A DNA stretch of 64,000 nt from contig JANTQA010000026.1 in NCBI GenBank assembly GCA_027625915.1, positions 6,138,001 through 6,202,000 on the forward strand, given 5' to 3'. Positions 24,523 through 36,240 of the stretch are shown one piece after another. Position numbers and translations under genes: made by a program. The DNA is from Anaeramoeba flamelloides. Its lineage: Eukaryota > Metamonada > Anaeramoebidae. Each line of letters opens with the position of its first letter. Positions within the stretch are counted from its first letter, which is position 1. Below the pieces are notes generated by a model. The model had not been told where the DNA came from. It saw only the letters and a list, made by a program, of their open reading frames with translations, and searched no databases.

Positions 24523-26066
24523 CCCACTTTAATTCATAATGTAAAAAATAAATATGAATAAAATAATTTAAAATTAACTTATTCAATTAATTTTATAATC
24601 TTTTAATTCATTATTTTATAAAATTTAAATAAGATTGGGTTCATTTGATAAATATTTTGTGTAAGTAAAATAAGATTTTATTATTTTGATTGTTATTCCT
24701 AATATAATTAAAAAATGACTTATTATTTTATATTTGTGGGTTCTATAAATAGTAAATAACTTATTTGTTTTAGTGAATTTGAAAAAAGATGCCAATTATA
24801 TTCTTGGATAATTGATTTTTGAATATTGCCAAGAGAGAATTATAATTACTTTATTCTTTAGAAATGAGTAAAATTGTAAAATTATTATTTGAAAGTTGTC
24901 TAGTTAATACTAATAATTAAAATAAAATTGAAAACAACAAATTAGAACATAAAAAAATATATTTAGAATTTTATTCTGGAAGATAAATTAAAATGCAAGA
25001 AATTCTACCAATTTTTTTAATAATTTTGAAAATTTTTTTTCAAATACAGAATTTGCAACAATCAACTTGAAAGTATCAAAATATAACAAATGATCAATTT
25101 TATCGAGACTTTTTCAACTGCTATTTTTTTATTATTATTATTTGTTAAAAAAACTTCAAATTGGATGAGTCAGACGATTCAAAGACTCTTTTAATTTTCA
25201 CATTTTTTGAAAACCAGTAATAAGCTGCTATACTTGATCTAGAGAAAATTTTATTGATTGGATTTATTTTGCAACTCATTTAATTTTAATAAATAGAAAC
25301 TCACCATCATCCTAAAAAGCTATTTTGAGTAACAAATATATACGATTTACCATTTGAAAATAGCCAAAATTGAAAGAGTAAGCAAGCATCAAGAAGTTTA
25401 TCTAAAGTATAAGTTATTTAAATCATCTTTGTAGATATGTTATTTTTTTGTCATTTTTTTAGCCAATCCCAGAAGAAAATGAGAACTGATGAATTAAAGT
25501 ATTCATCTTCAGAACACTAATAAAAATCAATACACTTTTAATAATTGTTACATTTTCAGTTAAATTAAAAAACTTTTGTTTTTTTATAATTATAATAAAT
25601 TCATCAAAACAAATATTAAAAAAGAATCAAAAGAAAGATATGGACCCAATAATCAGATAAAGAGATAATTTTCATGGGGTTTCGTTTTGGTTAGAAGGAT
25701 GGTGAAGCCTTTTACAACAAATTTAATAATCAATTTCGATATAATAAATTAAACTCGACAAAGTATACTAAGCCCTCATTTTTTCTAAACCTTTAGTACT
25801 ATTTATTTAAATGATTTTCATAGTCCCATCATTATTTGTAAAAATCAATTTAAATTTAATATATTTGACAATGTGTTTCAACATCCAAATAATCCATCTG
25901 AATATTTTGACAAGGCTTTATCATTTTTTTACAAACATAAAATTTAATTTCTTAATAAAATATCAAGATGAGATAGGAATATTAGCTAAACTATTTACAA
26001 TTTCTTATAGTGGATAAAACAATTGTACTTATCATTATATCATGCACTTGTATTTTATATATGCTA
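24523..26066. other. Non-coding stretch
   Basis: AT-rich with stops in all frames. No gene, RNA or repeat boundary recognised. The 68-codon frame at 25811-26017 has no domain or coding bias. Confidence 0.5.
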
Positions 26067-26511
26067 CGGTCTTTCCAAGGCTACCATAAAATTTAAAATA
26101 AAACACAATTGAGTTTTCTATTCTTATTTTCTATTTTCAAAAAATTCGGAAATAAGAGTCATTATTCCAAAAAAAATTTCAATAAATGAGCTATTATTCA
26201 AATTTTTGAAAAATCAAAAAAAAAAATTCAAGATCCCATGAAACTTCAAAATTATCGTTCCAAAGAAGTTCAAAAAAAATATCGGTATTTACTGATCTTT
26301 AAAAATTTACCATTTTTGAACAATATTTTTGAAGTTTCATGGGATCTTGAATTTTTTTTTTTGATTTTTCAAAAATTTGAATAATAGCTCATTTATTGAA
26401 ATTTTTTTTGGAATAATGACTCTTATTTCCAAATTTTTTGAAAATAGAAAATAAGAATAGAAAAATGAATTGTTTTTTATTTTAAATTTTATGGTAGCTT
26501 TGGAACGGCTG
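26067..26511. mobile_element. Family 5 foldback element, near-perfect 190-base arms
   Basis: The left arm (26067 to about 26258) and right arm (about 26325 to 26511) are inverted copies with very few differences, separated by a loop of about 65 bases. It is flanked by TA on both sides (26065-26066, 26512-26513). Terminal sequences CGGTCTTTCCAAGGCTACCA and, on the minus strand, CAGCCGTTCCAAAGCTACCA match the TIR of 8686-9084. Transcription through it would give a long RNA hairpin. Confidence 0.9.
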
Positions 26512-26513
26512 TA

Positions 26514-28463
26514 TAAATCATTTTTAATAAAGTGTTATAAATACTAAAAAGTGACGAGACATTGCGAAAGTATAAATACCCTATTTTCTTACCAATTGAA
26601 AATTGGAAATAAAGTGAATTTTTTAAATTTCAACTTACTACCACATTAAGAAATTGGTAACTCTTATTTTATTTTTTTTTTTTCCTAAAGTTAATATAGT
26701 ACTTATTTTTACTAACATTCAATGATAGTTGATAACAAAATACATTTATCAGCGTTAGAGAAAAGAATTACCTTTTATAAAAGAATTCAATTTTTCCAAA
26801 TAATTTTCAATTAAAAGATCTGTTTTTTTTTTTTTTATTTGAAAGTATGAAAAAGAAAAAAAAATACTCAGCATTTTGTTTTTTTATGAACTCCCACTTT
26901 TATGTATTTCTAAGAGTAATTCTGTACAAGTAACTTTATAAAGCTAATCTTATTTTAAAAAAATTGATGAAAAATTTAGATCAAATATTGGATACTTTAA
27001 CATTTGTGATCTTTTATTTTATTTTCGATAATTTATTTAAACCTCTTTTGAATTTAAAAAATTTGGTAAATATTCATTTAAAAATATTCATTCATTTTAT
27101 AAACAACAAACTTGTTATTATAATAATCTTTTATTGGATAATTACCTATATATATATATATATATAATAAGAAATACGTATTATTTTAATGAATTTCTGA
27201 GAAAAATAGAGAAATAAAAAATTTATTGATAAATTTAATATTTGGATTATTTCTAAGGAACTGAAAAAAATAAAATTGGGTTATTAACATGTGGTTTCGA
27301 AATATTTAAATTAAAAAGTATTATTTTTGGTTTCAGTTCATTTTCTAGGTTATAAAAAAGTATTTTGGTAGAATTTTTAATTAAATTGTTTGGTTGTTTT
27401 TCTGGAATTATTTTTGTTAAAAAAGAATAAAAAATTAATTCATAACAGTATTTTGAATAAATAAATTACATTTTTTCCTAAATAACAATTTAGGAATTCA
27501 GCAAGTGCCTCAGTTTTCCAGAATTCAAAACAATGGAAAAAAATTAGAGATTTTACTCAATTCTTTTAAATTATGGAATAACTAACTTGACGTGCCTAGT
27601 TTTTTTCAATTTAAGAAATAAAACAAAAAAAATAACAAATTTTTGGTTTATTTCTTAAATTAAAAAAAATAAACGCAAATAAGAGGAATTAAAAACGCCT
27701 AGTTTAATAATAAACAAAAAGAAATTATATTTTTTTTCAAATATAAAATAATTATTGAAATTATTTGGAATTCATAAAATATATTCTTTAGACTTAGTTA
27801 TATTAAAAAATAGTTCTTTTATTTTTTAATTATATTTTTGTTAGCTTCTTCAGGGAAAATAAGATTTTTATCTTCTTCAAAGAAAATAATGTTTTTGAAA
27901 TAATTCAAAAATTGGTGGGATTTTGTATTTTTCAAAAATAAAAAAATGTTACAAACTAATAAAAATAATAACTTGTTTCTGAAAATAGTATTATAAGTAA
28001 TAGTGGTTTTTGTAGTAATCAGATTTTTAGAGTTTATTTTTTCATTCCAAGATATGGTAGATTTTTTTTGAATTTCCTATTAGGTTTACAAAAAGCTTTT
28101 TTTAATTGTTAATACTCCCTTATCTTTTTGAAATGTCTGGGCTTGGTTTCAGTCAAAGAGGAAATATTGTGAACAAGAATATACAGTTTACCAAAAAGGG
28201 GTAGAATAAACCAGATGAATACCCTTAAATTCGAGTTGAAATAATATTTATTAGTATTGTAAAATCTGATATGTGGCTTTCAAATTCAATTTGCCTTGTG
28301 ATTACGATCTTTAGACACACTTGAATCTATGATTTGTTTGACATTATGCTATCCAGGTTTTTCGTAAAACCTAAATTAAGGTTTTTAGAATTTCCATTTT
28401 TTTAACATTTTACTCTTTGTTTAGTCAAATCAAATAAAATACCAAAAGACCAACTCAACAGAA
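26514..28463. other. Non-coding stretch upstream of G-alpha
   Basis: No gene is recognised. It includes a (TA)n run (about 27149-27167) and a small palindrome-module repeat (listed). The last 100 bases before the G-alpha ATG are A-rich and pyrimidine-poor, like other gene starts in the window, but no core promoter element can be named. Confidence 0.5.
27485..27700 (+). repeat. Small palindrome-module fragment (array B)
   Basis: Two modules are visible: TTTTCCAGAATTC...ACTCAATTCTTTTAAATTAT, and a palindrome whose arms contain TTTTTCAATTTAAGAAATAA and TTATTTCTTAAATTAAAAAA. Both are joined by GTGCCTCAG and GACGTGCCTAG. These are the same modules as in the LINE 3' ends, here without any coding part. 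Confidence 0.6.
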
Positions 28464-29418
28464 ATGGGTAATAGAAAAAACAAAAAGCAAAAAAAACAAA
28501 AAGAACTTGAACGTTTAAAATCTATTGAAAGAAATCGTCGTATTGAAGAGTCAATTCAAAAGGAAAGTGAAAAATATGAACAAGAAGTCAAATTACTTAT
28601 ACTTGGTAAGGATTGCTTTCCTTTTTTTATTTTTTGATTGTTTTTAGGTTTTTATCCAAAATCTCAAACAAATTCAAATCAAAAAAAGATACTAGTTTGA
28701 TCTGAACGGAATTAGATCTTGCGAAAAATCTACTTACTAATTTCCGTAACAACAAAACCTTTTTTTGTTCCTCAATCCAAATTTGTTACCCAAAATAATA
28801 AAAAAAAAATAAAAAAAAAAATATTAAATCAATTAATTTGACAACCCTATCTTTTTTAAACCCTTTTTTTGTTGACACCCTAAACCTATAATTGAAATTC
28901 TTTTTAAATCTTGTTCTTTCAAAAATACCTTTTTTCTCTCTCCCTTTTCTTTATTGTTCTAAGGCACTGGCGAATCTGGTAAATCGACTTTTGTTAAACA
29001 AATACAGATCGTTTATAAGTCTGGGTTTGATCTTGCATTTAAAAGTAATACCATACAATTCCTCTTTTCATAATTTTTTTCTTTTTGAATAAAATCAAAA
29101 AAGTAACATTTTTTTTTAAATTAAGATCTTTTTTTTTTAAATTTTTCTTTCGAATGATTCTTTCCATAAAAACAAAAACAAAAAATTACAGATTTATTCA
29201 AGACAGCAATTCAAATGAATTTAGTATTGCATACAAAAATACTCGTAATGGGAATGGAAAAATTAGATCTGGAATTTGAGACTGAAAACGAAGTAAGAAA
29301 GTCACTTTAATGATTTGATAAAAATATTATTATATTTTTTTACAATAATTCTATTGATTCTCAAATTTTACTTTTCTTCTATTCTTTCTTTTGTACATTT
29401 TTCGTTTCTTTTCTTTTC

Positions 29419-29455
<37 letters not shown>

Positions 29456-32400
29456 TTTTTTTTTTCATTCACTTTATCCAAAGTCTTTAGCCAAAGATTT
29501 TCTTGAAGTAGAAGAGACAATTTGTAAATTTGGTTCTGATGAATTAAAGGAAACAATTAAAACACTTTGGCAAGATCCAGGTTTAAAAAAAGCATTTGAA
29601 AACCGTTCTATTCTTCAAGTACCTGATACACATTCATAGTAAATTTTCCTTCCCCTCAAAAAAACCTTTTGTTCTAGATTTTATTTTTCTTTTTTTTAAA
29701 ACCTAATTGAGAAACAATTGTTTTTCAGGTTAATTTGAAAAATAAACCGTGAAAAGGTATAAAATGAAATCCATCACTCACAAGATATACAACATTTTAC
29801 AGGTATAATCACTAGCATACATTTTCTTCATACCCAAGAAGTGGTTTACTCTCTAAAAATGATAATTCGAAAATAGACTTTCTTTGGTTGATTAAATTCA
29901 AATATCAATTAAAATTAAAATTAAAAAGATTTTCAATACACACATTGAAATTTAGAAAAAAATTATGTGTGACAAATCAATGCTTTTAGAGAACTGGTAG
30001 CGGGCCAGTGTTAAAGCCAGTAACGTGCCAGTAGAGAACCAATAATGATCCCAAGGTAGTAGGTTTGGATCCACTCTTGATCACATTATTACTGATTCTT
30101 AATGATTTTCTCAAAAAGTTACAAAAGCCATCAAGGAGTAATTTGAATTAAAAATTGGTGGTAAGCATCTAGAGACATTGGATTAAATTTATGATCACCA
30201 AAACTTTTAGAAATATCACTTCTTACAAATTTTGATTTAATTTTTTTTTTTTTTTTTATTTTGAAAAGAGGAAATTAATTTGATATTAAAACAGTTACGT
30301 TTTTTTTAATTTAACAAATAAACCGAAAATTTATTTAATTTTCTGTGAATTTCTTCAATTAAAAAAAAAACGGCATTTATGTTTTCTTGAGTTTTCCAGA
30401 ATTTAAAAGAATTGAGTAAAATCTATAATTTTTCTCTATTCTTTTAAATTAAAAAAAACTGCGGTTGGCTTTTCCAGAATTTAAAAGAATAGAGTCAAAT
30501 CAATAGATTTTACAGATAAAACAGAAAACCTCAAGCAAAATTTACTGATTTTCCTCTATTCTTTTAAATTGTAGAAAAGTAACGTTGGGTTTTCTTGAGT
30601 TTTCAGTTTATTTTGAAAATCAATAGATTTTACGACTAAAATAGAAAACCTCAAGAAAAGCGCCGTTAGGTTTTTTTACTTTTTGAAATGCAAAGAAAAT
30701 TTATTTAATTTTCTTTACATTTCAAAAATTAAAAAAAGCTGCCGTTAGGTTTTCTAGAATTTAAAAGAATTGAGTTAAATCAAAGATTTTACTCAATTCT
30801 TTTGAATTCTGGAAAACCTAGGCACTTGACGACACTCTACGGCACTTCCCTAATTTCTAAATTTTTGTTTAGAAATTTCAATAACGAATCAAAATTTTCC
30901 CTTATCATTTACCAATTACAAGATAAATAATGAGTCTTTATTTTGAATAATATCAAAGATTTAATTGTTTATTATTTTTGTTTAATTTAGTTATATTCTT
31001 TAATCCAAAAGTTTTCGATTTTTTTCATAGGATGGGCAGTCACAAGGAATAAATTTTGATTTCATCATTAATGTTATTAGTATCTAGCTTAAAAAAAACA
31101 AATGACAAATTTAATTAATTTCAATAAAATAAAAATTACTAAACCAACTCAACCCCATTTCAGTCAAAGAGGTCCAGCAAAAAATGAAAAATTCAATTTT
31201 TTTACAAGAATCAACCAAACATACGATTGTTTGGAAATACTAGAAATAATAAACTTCTGATGAGAGTTGATATTTAGAAAGGAATACCTTAACAAACCTA
31301 AAATTTTCCAAAAAAATAAAATGTTCAAAAAAATTTTGGGCCTCTTTCGTTGGAACACCTGGTGCAATTTTTCTCAAATTCTTTAGGAAAATTAAAAATG
31401 TTGAAATCAAGATTTTTTAATAGTAAATGTATGAATTTTAAAAGAAATTACATAGTCTCAATTTTCTTAGTGTTTATTTGGAGTTCTCAAATATTTTTTT
31501 TTTAACACCACGACATTTTTTACAAAAAAAAAAAAAATACTAAAAGTAGTTAATGATAAACTCTTAATAAAAAATCTTCTCGGAATTAATGTAAAATTGT
31601 GCAATTCATCCAATAATTATTCTGCTAATAGTTCATTGTTTCAGTGATTTTCAATAGCTAATTAATGGCTTGAAAAAGAACAAATTCTTTTTTTTTATAT
31701 TTTTAAAAAACATCTTATTGAAAATCATATTCCAACTTTCTATTAATCTTTTTAAATATAATAAACTCAAATCTCAAAAACCAACCATTAATTCAAATAT
31801 GTTTTCAATTACCAAATAGTTATTTAGACAATATCGATCGAATAACTAAACGTAAATATGTGCCAACAGACCAAGATATTTTATATTGTCGTATTCCTAC
31901 AACGGGTGTAAAAGTAGTTGATTTTTATGTCAATGACGTTCCGTGGAAGATTGTTGATGTGGGTGGGCAAAGAAGCGAAAGACGGAAATGGATCCATCAA
32001 TTTGATGATGTCACCATGATACTTTATGTGGTTGCAATGTCGGAATATGACCAAGATCTTTATGAGGACGAAACAGTTAATAGAATGCGAGAATCACTTG
32101 AATTATTTAAATCAACATCAAAGAATGAATATTTTGAAAAGACTGATTGCTCCATTTTATTTAATAAGTATGATATCTTTCAAGAAAAAATATTAAAGGG
32201 CATTTCACTAAAAAAATGTTTTGATGATTTTGATGGTGAGGTTGATGTTGAAGTCTCGAAAGATTTTATAACCAAAAAATTTTCAAGTTTTGCAGAAAAT
32301 GAACACAGAAAGGTTTATAATTATTTTTCTTGTGGTATCGATACAGAAAATATTAAAAGTGTTTTTGTAAGTTTTTTTAAATATTTTTTCTTTGTTTAAC

Positions 32401-35400
32401 ATTTTTTTTTTGTTTTTCTTTTTATTTCTTTCAAAATCTTGTTCTTTGTATTACGGTTAAATTACTAATTATGACTACAGTAAACTTTTGAAATTTTCAA
32501 ATTTATTAAAATAAGAATGAAAGAAATAAGTCCGGAATTTTTTTTTTTTTTGATTAAATAAAGATATTTGCTGAAGATTAATTACCAAAGAAACTTTTAT
32601 TCATTCACAAATAAGATCTCTAATTCAAAAATAAAATTTCAGATAACTGTAGAAAGACATATATAAGTGATTATTGAATATAAATAGTAATGGGTACGTT
32701 TAAAAATAAAATGAATTGAAAAACCTAAAAAACTATTTAAAAATATTAATCTTTACAATAATACTTTATAATAAAAGAATTCCTAGATATTTTACATAAA
32801 GCACGTTTGCAATGCGTTTTATGAAATAATTGATTTGAAATTTGTATTTCATTATTTGAATTCCTAAATAACAATAAATAAAAAAAATTTGTCAGAAATT
32901 AAGTAAAAATAATAATTAATTTTTGCTGTCATTTCCAGGGTTTCTCACTGACTATCTGAATTTGAGGTTAAGAAACTATTGAAATCCAATCTATTAGTTA
33001 ACCAATACAAATAATTTCATTGATTGTCGATCAAATTACATTCGAAACAGTATAAATTTAGGATTTTTCTATAAATACATCAAAGATCAATTATTAAGAA
33101 ATTTAACGATACCTTTTTCAATTCACGATCAAGTTTAAAAAATTACGATTAATATTATCAAATCTCGATATTACATAAAATCTCGATAATAAATAATATC
33201 GCGATAATTTCACCATTCGTGATATTCTATAAAATCTCAACAATTTAATTTAAATAGTGATAAATATTCAAAATATTTCGATTAAAAAGTAATCGCCATA
33301 TAAATAGTTAACAATATTAGGGCTAATCCAACGATATTTTTAAAAAGAAAGATTTTGTTTTCTCAAAAATCAGATTTTTGAAAAAAAAGTTATTCTTTTA
33401 AAAAACAAACAAAAAAGATACTTAAATTAAATCAAGGATCAGATCAAAGAGTTTTAATGTAATTTTTTTTTGATTTGGTTGAAAGATCGATCGATCCTTT
33501 TAGATTAACAACAGTAATAACTAAAGGTAAATCATTAGTTTCTCGTTCTATAGTAATATTATAAATTGCTATGAATAATGATGCTTATAAAATTATTAAC
33601 CATTCACCAGTTCTTTAAAGAATGAGTTCTTCGGTTGAATCATTTTCTTTACTCTCTGAAAGTTTAAAAGAGATGTATAACTTTTGAAAAGCTTTTCCAA
33701 TAACCTGGTCACGTTATCACTAATTATAAAGATTATTGGGGTGCTTGGTTTCTTCTATTTTAATTCTTCTTTTTTTTTTTCATTACATAGAAAACTCAAC
33801 TAAAGTTTAGAGGTTTTTTTTTAATCAATCACTACTAAGAATGAAAATTCTTCTTTTTTCTTTTTGATTATTTAACTTTGAAAGCAATAATTTGATTTAA
33901 AAAAAAACACTTCTATTATTGATTATAGTGCAATTTCTGAATGGGTTATGTTTTTTAGTATTGATGGTAATATTCGTTTGGAATTTTATTTGTTGTAAAA
34001 AAAATGAAAAGAAAAAAGATTTTTTTTAATTAAAAAAAATAATTTTCTTTTAATAAAGTTTTCTGTCTTTCAAACCTTTCAAACATTTCAAGATACTTTA
34101 CATCCCTTTTAAACATTTTCTAACATTTTTAAAGGGTAAAGGTGTTGTAAAAGTCTCAAAGCTTTGTAAAAGGCATGGAATTCTTTGTGATTTCAAAAAA
34201 ATATTTTTCTATATCGCAATACTTTTTGATTATTGAGATTTTATGATTTTTCTTGATAAAGTTGGATTGATTGCGATTTTATAATATTATCGTGAATTTG
34301 TTGCGAATATCGTGATTTTATATGTTATTGAAAGTGGTTTTGTCGATTTTTTATAACTTATTCTTATCAAAAAAATTTTTTCTAATTTTTGTTTGATTGT
34401 TTTGATTTTCTTTTTTTTTATTTTTGATATTCTTTTCTTTTTCTTTTCATTTTTATTTAACTCATTTTTTTTTTTTGGACAAGGTAAGTTGAAAAAAAAA
34501 TGAACATTAAAAAAATACCAAAAAATATTAAGAAATTTGAGACAATTTAATGTCTTTTAGTAGACATATAAACAAAAATTCAAAATTTTTGATACAGTTA
34601 AAAAAAAACAAAAAAACAAAAAAAATGATTGAAATATTTTTTATGGAAAATCAAAATTATTTTCAATTTGAATGAGAACGTAAACCCCAATTCAAAATTT
34701 TTAACACACCAAAATTCAATTTGTGAAAAAAAAAAACTTATTTAACCACTTCTCGAGGATTTACCAAATTAGAACCATTCACTAATTGAAATGTCAACAC
34801 CTTTTTATAAAATAAAATACTCACAAAACAATAAATAAATAATTATCAATACAAATAAATCATGAGTGTGTTAAAAATTTTGGAGAGAGCAAAACAAAAA
34901 AATTCATTAGTAAATTTGTTTAAATTCTATTAGGAATATTGATCGATCAAATGGTTAGATACTACCAACTAATTTTATTTGAGTTCTTCTATTTGAAACA
35001 ACTTGACTTTAACATAATATAAACCTTGTCTAAAAATTTTGATCCAACGAAGTAAATTACGTAATTCAAACAATGAAATGAAAACAAAAACTAAAAGATG
35101 AAAAAATGATTTTCATATTTTACAAAAATCAAAATTATTTCAAATTTCAATGAAATTGTATTGTTGTGATTGTTTGGAACGTTTTAGCTGTGTGGAAAAT
35201 TTTGAATTTTAGTTTATTATTGTGATTTTTTTAACCGTTTTCATTTTTTCAATGACGTAATCTCTTCTTTCGATCAATTTTTTTTTCGAATGATTGATAT
35301 TAGGTAAATGTTGGGTTATTTTAAAGAATTAAACTAAAATAAGATTAGTTAATGGTATCTAACCTTTAGCAGATTAAGTGTTTCTAACAGTTACCCCTTA

Positions 35401-35883
35401 ACAATAAAAATCCTCTCTCCAAAATTTTTCAACACATCTTTTATTTATTTCGATCGATTCTTATTTTTTTTTTTTTTTGTGTGTATTCTTAATTTATAAA
35501 CAAGCGTTAACATTCCAATTAGCAGATGGTTCTAATTTGGTATTTCTTATAGAATTTATTTATATAAGTTTTTTTTTTCACAAATCGAATTTTGGTGTGT
35601 TAAAATTTTTGAATTGGAGTTTATATTGACAAATATCAAAAAAAGTTTTCAAAAATGATTTTTTGAGGTAGATTAAGACATATATTTATTTGCACGTCAG
35701 AAAATTTATCTAATAAAATCCCAAAAAAAAATAATATTTAATTTTACGAATTTTATTACCCATAATTAATCAATTTATTTTTTTATTCTTAACTAAAATT
35801 AAAAAATATCTTTTCAATTATTATAGGATAATATTAGAAAAATAATTCTTGAAACACATTTAAATGGAATTGGAATCATTTAA
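28464..35883 (+). CDS. Heterotrimeric G-protein alpha subunit
   Basis: Exons 28464-28605, 28964-29044, 29192-29292, 29484-29638, 31820-32366 and 35827-35883 encode 360 residues; every junction is GT-AG and in phase. It is a membrane-associated GTPase that relays receptor signals. Visible: N-terminal MGNRKNKK with Gly2 (myristoylation possible but without Ser/Thr at 6), P-loop GTGESGKST (48-56; Ala is usual for Thr49), helical domain, switch I YCRIPTTGV with Arg184 and Thr188, switch II DVGGQRSERRKW with Gln210, FNKYD for the NKxD base motif, and SCGID where most families have TCAT. The C-terminus LNGIGII lacks the Cys modified by pertussis toxin. Introns 4 (2181 bases) and 5 (3460 bases) are full of transposon remains. 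The last exon encodes only 18 residues and is easily missed; without it the protein lacks its receptor-contact tail. The subclass cannot be assigned. Confidence 0.92.
29399..29465. repeat. (TTTTC)n then poly-T in G-alpha intron 3
   Basis: Seven or so TTTTC units followed by about 28 T, ending 19 bases before the exon 4 acceptor. It works as an unusually long polypyrimidine tract. Confidence 0.85.
29985..30090 (+). other. GC-richer island in G-alpha intron 4 with GCCAGT repeats
   Basis: Three GCCAGT words lie about 11 bases apart, preceded by ACTGGTAGCGGG and followed by GGTTTGGATCC, which is close to a tRNA B box (GGTTCGANNCC, two differences). No cloverleaf can be folded by eye. It could be a diverged tRNA-derived SINE head or a small tandem repeat; I cannot tell. 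Confidence 0.3.
30240..31060 (-). mobile_element. LINE 3'-end fragment with palindrome modules (array C), in G-alpha intron 4
   Basis: On the minus strand it ends with a poly-A tail (poly-T at 30240-30257 on the plus strand) next to AAATTAATT. It then shows modules with TTTAAAAGAATTGAGT...ACTCAATTCTTTTGAATTCT, GATTTTACGACTAAAATAGA and CGCCGTTAGG, and the spacer CACTTGACGACACTCTACGG. The part at 30850-31060 matches 36650-36850, where it is the end of a LINE reading frame (shared words GATAAATAATGAGTCTTTAT and GATGGGCA). The 5' part is missing. Confidence 0.7.
33040..34350 (+). pseudogene. Decayed coding element in G-alpha intron 5
   Basis: Both edges carry CGATATT/ATCGTGATTTTAT-type words in roughly inverted arrangement (33060-33240 and 34200-34340). 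Between them, around 33480-33800 and 33925-33990, are stretches that read like protein in a plus frame despite several stops, for example DPFRLTTVITKGKSLVSRSI, MNNDAYKIINHSPVL, SSSVESFSLLSESLKEMYNF and YSAISEWVMFFSIDGNIRLE. I do not recognise the family. The likeliest reading is an old DNA transposon with a dead transposase, or a pseudogene caught between repeats. Confidence 0.4.
34683..35215 (+). mobile_element. Family 2 mariner-like MITE, in G-alpha intron 5
   Basis: The left end AACCCCAATTCAAAATTTTT follows TA at 34681-34682. It contains AACACACCAAAATTC, TTGATCGATCAA and TTTCATATTTTACAAAAATC. The right end near 35190-35215 (TGTGTGGAAAATTTTGAATT) is a rough inverted match. Confidence 0.75.
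35216..35621 (-). mobile_element. Family 2 mariner-like MITE, inverted partner
   Basis: Reverse-oriented copy ending GAATTTTGGTGTGTTAAAAT...GAATTGGAGT before TA at 35622-35623. With the preceding copy it forms a large imperfect palindrome within the intron. Its inner end is missing or merged with the neighbour. Confidence 0.7.
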
Positions 35884-36240
35884 TTTTTTTTTGTAACCTT
35901 ACATTTTAATATACTTTATTCTTTTCTACAATTTATTTTTTTATTTTATTTATTTTCTTCTTTAAAAAATAATAAATTTCTAAAATCTAATATATCCATA
36001 TGGTGTTTAAGCGTTTTTTTTTATTTTGTATTCTTTTTTATTTTTTTTTTAAATGATTGTTTCAAAAATCAATTGTAGTGTTTTTTTGTTATTGTTATCA
36101 TTCGAAATTTTCATGATAGATCTAAATCTTATTTTTATTCTTATTTCATAAAAAAACATATTTATTTGTTTGTTTTTTTCTTCCTTTTGAAACAATCCTA
36201 AAAATGAAATTTTAGAAAAGTTCATAAATTTTCTATTTAT
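35884..36240. other. 3' flank of G-alpha
   Basis: T-rich, no gene. It is probably 3' UTR and intergenic sequence. AATAAA-like words (AATAATAAATTT near 35969) are too common here to call a polyadenylation site. Confidence 0.45.

Noticed and set aside
29391-29639. 82-residue frame ending PDTHS at a stop
   Set aside because: It is G-alpha exon 4 preceded by intronic poly-T; the stop lies past a GT donor at 29639.
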